From an uncultured Enterobacterales bacterium (lineage in GTDB: Bacteria > Pseudomonadota > Gammaproteobacteria > Enterobacterales > CALYQQ01), in assembly GCA_945288535.1 (NCBI GenBank), contig CALYQQ010000013.1, positions 1-64,000 of the forward strand: a stretch of 64,000 bases of DNA, in the 5' to 3' direction. The notes under the pieces are model-generated. The model saw only the letters and a list, made by a program, of their open reading frames with translations. It was not told the origin of the DNA and searched no databases. The position numbers and the translations under genes were made by a program. Below, piece by piece: positions 61,976 to 64,000 of this stretch. How positions within the stretch are numbered: position 1 is the first letter of the stretch; every line of letters begins with the position of its first letter.

Positions 61976-64000
61976 ATGTCGAATACACAAAGAAAAATAC
62001 TGGTGACGTGTGCACTGCCTTACGCTAATGGAGCAATTCATTTAGGTCATATGTTAGAACATATACAGGCCGACATTTGGGTTCGTTTTCAGCGAATGCG
62101 TAATCATCAGATTACCTTTCTTTGTGCAGACGATACTCACGGTACGCCAGTTATGCTGAAAGCGCAACAATTAGGTATTTCACCGGAACAACTGATTGAA
62201 CAAGTTAACATTGAGCACCGTACTGACTTCGATGGTTTTAATATTAGTTTTGATAATTATTACTCTACACATAGTGAAGAGAATCGCCAATTATCAGAAT
62301 GCATTTATACGCGCTTAAAACAAAATAATTTTATTAAAAGTCGTGTAATATCACAACTTTATGATGCTGAAAAAGGAATGTTTCTTCCTGATCGTTTTGT
62401 CAAAGGAAGTTGCCCTAAATGTAAAGCACCTGATCAATATGGTGATAATTGTGAAGTATGTGGTGCAACTTATGCACCAACAGAGTTAATCGATCCAAAG
62501 TCGGTGATCTCAGGTTCTACGCCAGTCATGAAAGATTCTGAACATTTCTTTTTTGACTTACCGGCATTTAGCGATATGCTACAAAACTGGACAACTTCAG
62601 GTGCATTACAAGAACAAGTTGCGAATAAAATGCAAGAGTGGTTTAGTGTAGGATTACAACAATGGGATATCAGTCGCGATGCTCCTTATTTTGGATTTGA
62701 AATTCCTGATGCTAAAGGAAAATACTTTTATGTGTGGTTAGATGCGCCAATCGGTTATATGTCTGCATTTAAAAACCTTTGTGAAAAAAATCAGGATTTG
62801 GATTTTGATGAATATTGGCAACAAAACTCATCTACAGAACTTTATCATTTTATAGGTAAAGATATTGTTAACTTTCACTGTCTATTCTGGCCTGCAATGC
62901 TAGAAGGTAGTCATTTCCGGAAACCGAGCCGTATTTTTGTTCATGGTTATGTGACTGTTGATGGTGCTAAAATGTCAAAATCACGCGGTACGTTTATCCA
63001 GGCGGCGACTTATTTGAAATACTTTGAACCAGATTGTCTACGTTACTATTATGCTGCAAAACTATCATCACGCATTGATGATATCGACCTTAATTTGGAA
63101 GACTTTGTACAACGTGTTAATACCGACATCGTCAATAAAATCGTTAATCTTGCTTCTCGTAATGCTGGCTTTATCAACAAGCGATTTAATGGTATGTTAT
63201 CTGAAGATTTAGCTGATGATAATGCTACATTATACCAAACCTTCGTTACTGCTTCGCAACAAATAGCGCAAGCCTATGAAGATCGCGAATACAGTAAAGC
63301 GATCCGTGATATTCTTGCATTAGCTGATATGGCCAATCGCTACATTGATGAAAAAGCACCTTGGCTTGTTGCTAAAAAAGAAGGTAACGAGTATGAATTA
63401 CAACAAATTTGCTCTACAGGCATTAATTTATTCCGTGTTCTTATGACATATTTAAAGCCCGTCCTACCATCGTTAGCACAACGTAGTGAAGCCTTTTTAA
63501 ATTGTCAGCTTGAATGGGATGCTATCCAACAACCCTTATTAAACCACCAAATAGCCACATTTAAAGCATTATTTAATCGCATCGATATGGATAAAGTAAA
63601 TACTATGGTAGAAGAAACTAAAAAATTAGCTATGTCCGTACAACAACCTGTATTATCTGGACCGCTAGTGCAAGAGCCAATCCAAGACACAATTAAATTT
63701 GATGACTTTGCTAAAATTGATTTACGTGTTGCTCTCATTAGCCAAGCAGAGTTTGTTGAAGGTTCGGATAAATTATTAAAATTAACCTTAGACCTAGACG
63801 GGCAGATTAAGCACGTTTTTTCAGGAATTCGTTCCGCTTATCCAGATCCAACTCAATTAGTCGGTCGTTTAACTATTATGGTCGCCAATTTGGCTCCAAG
63901 AAAAATGCGGTTTGGCATTTCTGAAGGAATGGTATTAGCCGCAGGTCCAGGTAATAAAGATATCTTTTTATTATCACCGGATTCAGGCGCTAAACCAGGT
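61976..64000 (+). CDS. metG: methionine--tRNA ligase, truncated by the window end
   Basis: 675 codons are visible with no stop; E. coli MetG has 677, so only a few residues are missing. Start ATG 61976 has AGGA eight nt upstream. The class I HIGH motif is HLGH at residues 22-25, and the KMSKS loop lies near residue 330. The zinc knuckle [17 protein letters not shown] is near 146, and the C-terminal tRNA-binding OB domain (about 575 onward) ends with [11 protein letters not shown]. The frame is intact. Confidence 0.98.
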   Translation, partial: MSNTQRKILVTCALPYANGAIHLGHMLEHIQADIWVRFQRMRNHQITFLCADDTHGTPVMLKAQQLGISPEQLIEQVNIEHRTDFDGFNISFDNYYSTHSEENRQLSECIYTRLKQNNFIKSRVISQLYDAEKGMFLPDRFVKGSCPKCKAPDQYGDNCEVCGATYAPTELIDPKSVISGSTPVMKDSEHFFFDLPAFSDMLQNWTTSGALQEQVANKMQEWFSVGLQQWDISRDAPYFGFEIPDAKGKYFYVWLDAPIGYMSAFKNLCEKNQDLDFDEYWQQNSSTELYHFIGKDIVNFHCLFWPAMLEGSHFRKPSRIFVHGYVTVDGAKMSKSRGTFIQAATYLKYFEPDCLRYYYAAKLSSRIDDIDLNLEDFVQRVNTDIVNKIVNLASRNAGFINKRFNGMLSEDLADDNATLYQTFVTASQQIAQAYEDREYSKAIRDILALADMANRYIDEKAPWLVAKKEGNEYELQQICSTGINLFRVLMTYLKPVLPSLAQRSEAFLNCQLEWDAIQQPLLNHQIATFKALFNRIDMDKVNTMVEETKKLAMSVQQPVLSGPLVQEPIQDTIKFDDFAKIDLRVALISQAEFVEGSDKLLKLTLDLDGQIKHVFSGIRSAYPDPTQLVGRLTIMVANLAPRKMRFGISEGMVLAAGPGNKDIFLLSPDSGAKPG

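Overview
The window is AT-rich chromosomal DNA (GC about one third in genes by eye, far lower between them) from a gammaproteobacterium of the Enterobacterales. Most proteins are close to full-length homologues of Escherichia coli proteins (FNR, RibA, CysB, TopA, HrpA, NifJ, MetG, Dcd, Mrp). Several E. coli gene orders are preserved: proQ-prc-htpX; topA-cysB and lapA-lapB-pyrF-yciH around ribA; fnr-uspE; pntAB; hslJ-nifJ; yegH-asmA-dcd; mrp/metG. The composition, long gene-free spacers and gene losses at conserved junctions (pgpB, acnA, udk) suggest a host-associated lineage with an eroding genome, for example an Arsenophonus-like member of the Morganellaceae. That placement is inference; an Orbales-type gut symbiont is the main alternative.

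Layout. 0.5-4.3 kb: proQ, prc, htpX. 4.6-12.8 kb: yciH, pyrF, lapB, lapA, ribA, cysB, topA. 12.8-15.4 kb: a 2.7 kb gene desert of extreme AT content leading to an Ail/OmpX-like outer-membrane barrel gene. 16.2-23.3 kb: yidE, fnr with an FNR box, uspE, pntBA. 23.9-32.8 kb: hrpA, hslJ, nifJ. 33.7-37.4 kb: tRNA-Asn(GTT) with a clear sigma70 promoter, acuI, two BON-domain genes, yieK. 37.6-44.1 kb: a nikABCDE-type nickel/metallophore ABC importer translationally coupled to a MATE exporter. 44.3-55.4 kb: a surface-polysaccharide locus read leftwards (ugd, UDP-glucuronate epimerase, MurJ-like flippase, three GT4 glycosyltransferases, an asparagine-synthetase-like amidotransferase), followed by tmaR and a solitary rmlA. 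55.7-64 kb: yegH, asmA, dcd, mrp and metG, the last cut by the window end.

How genes work together. FNR, PntAB, NifJ and UspE fit a facultatively anaerobic lifestyle. LapA/LapB, AsmA, HtpX, Prc and HslJ maintain the envelope. The 44-55 kb locus would make UDP-GlcA and UDP-GalA, possibly amidate a uronate, assemble an oligosaccharide and flip it; no polymerase, initiating transferase or export machinery is present here. The import operon plus MATE exporter may form a metal or metallophore cycling unit. I found no CRISPR array, insertion sequence, prophage or recognisable defence system. The points most worth a second look are the Nik-MATE unit with a substituted nickel-ligand position in NikA, the extra cysteine beside the FNR cluster ligands, and the uronamide-type polysaccharide locus.
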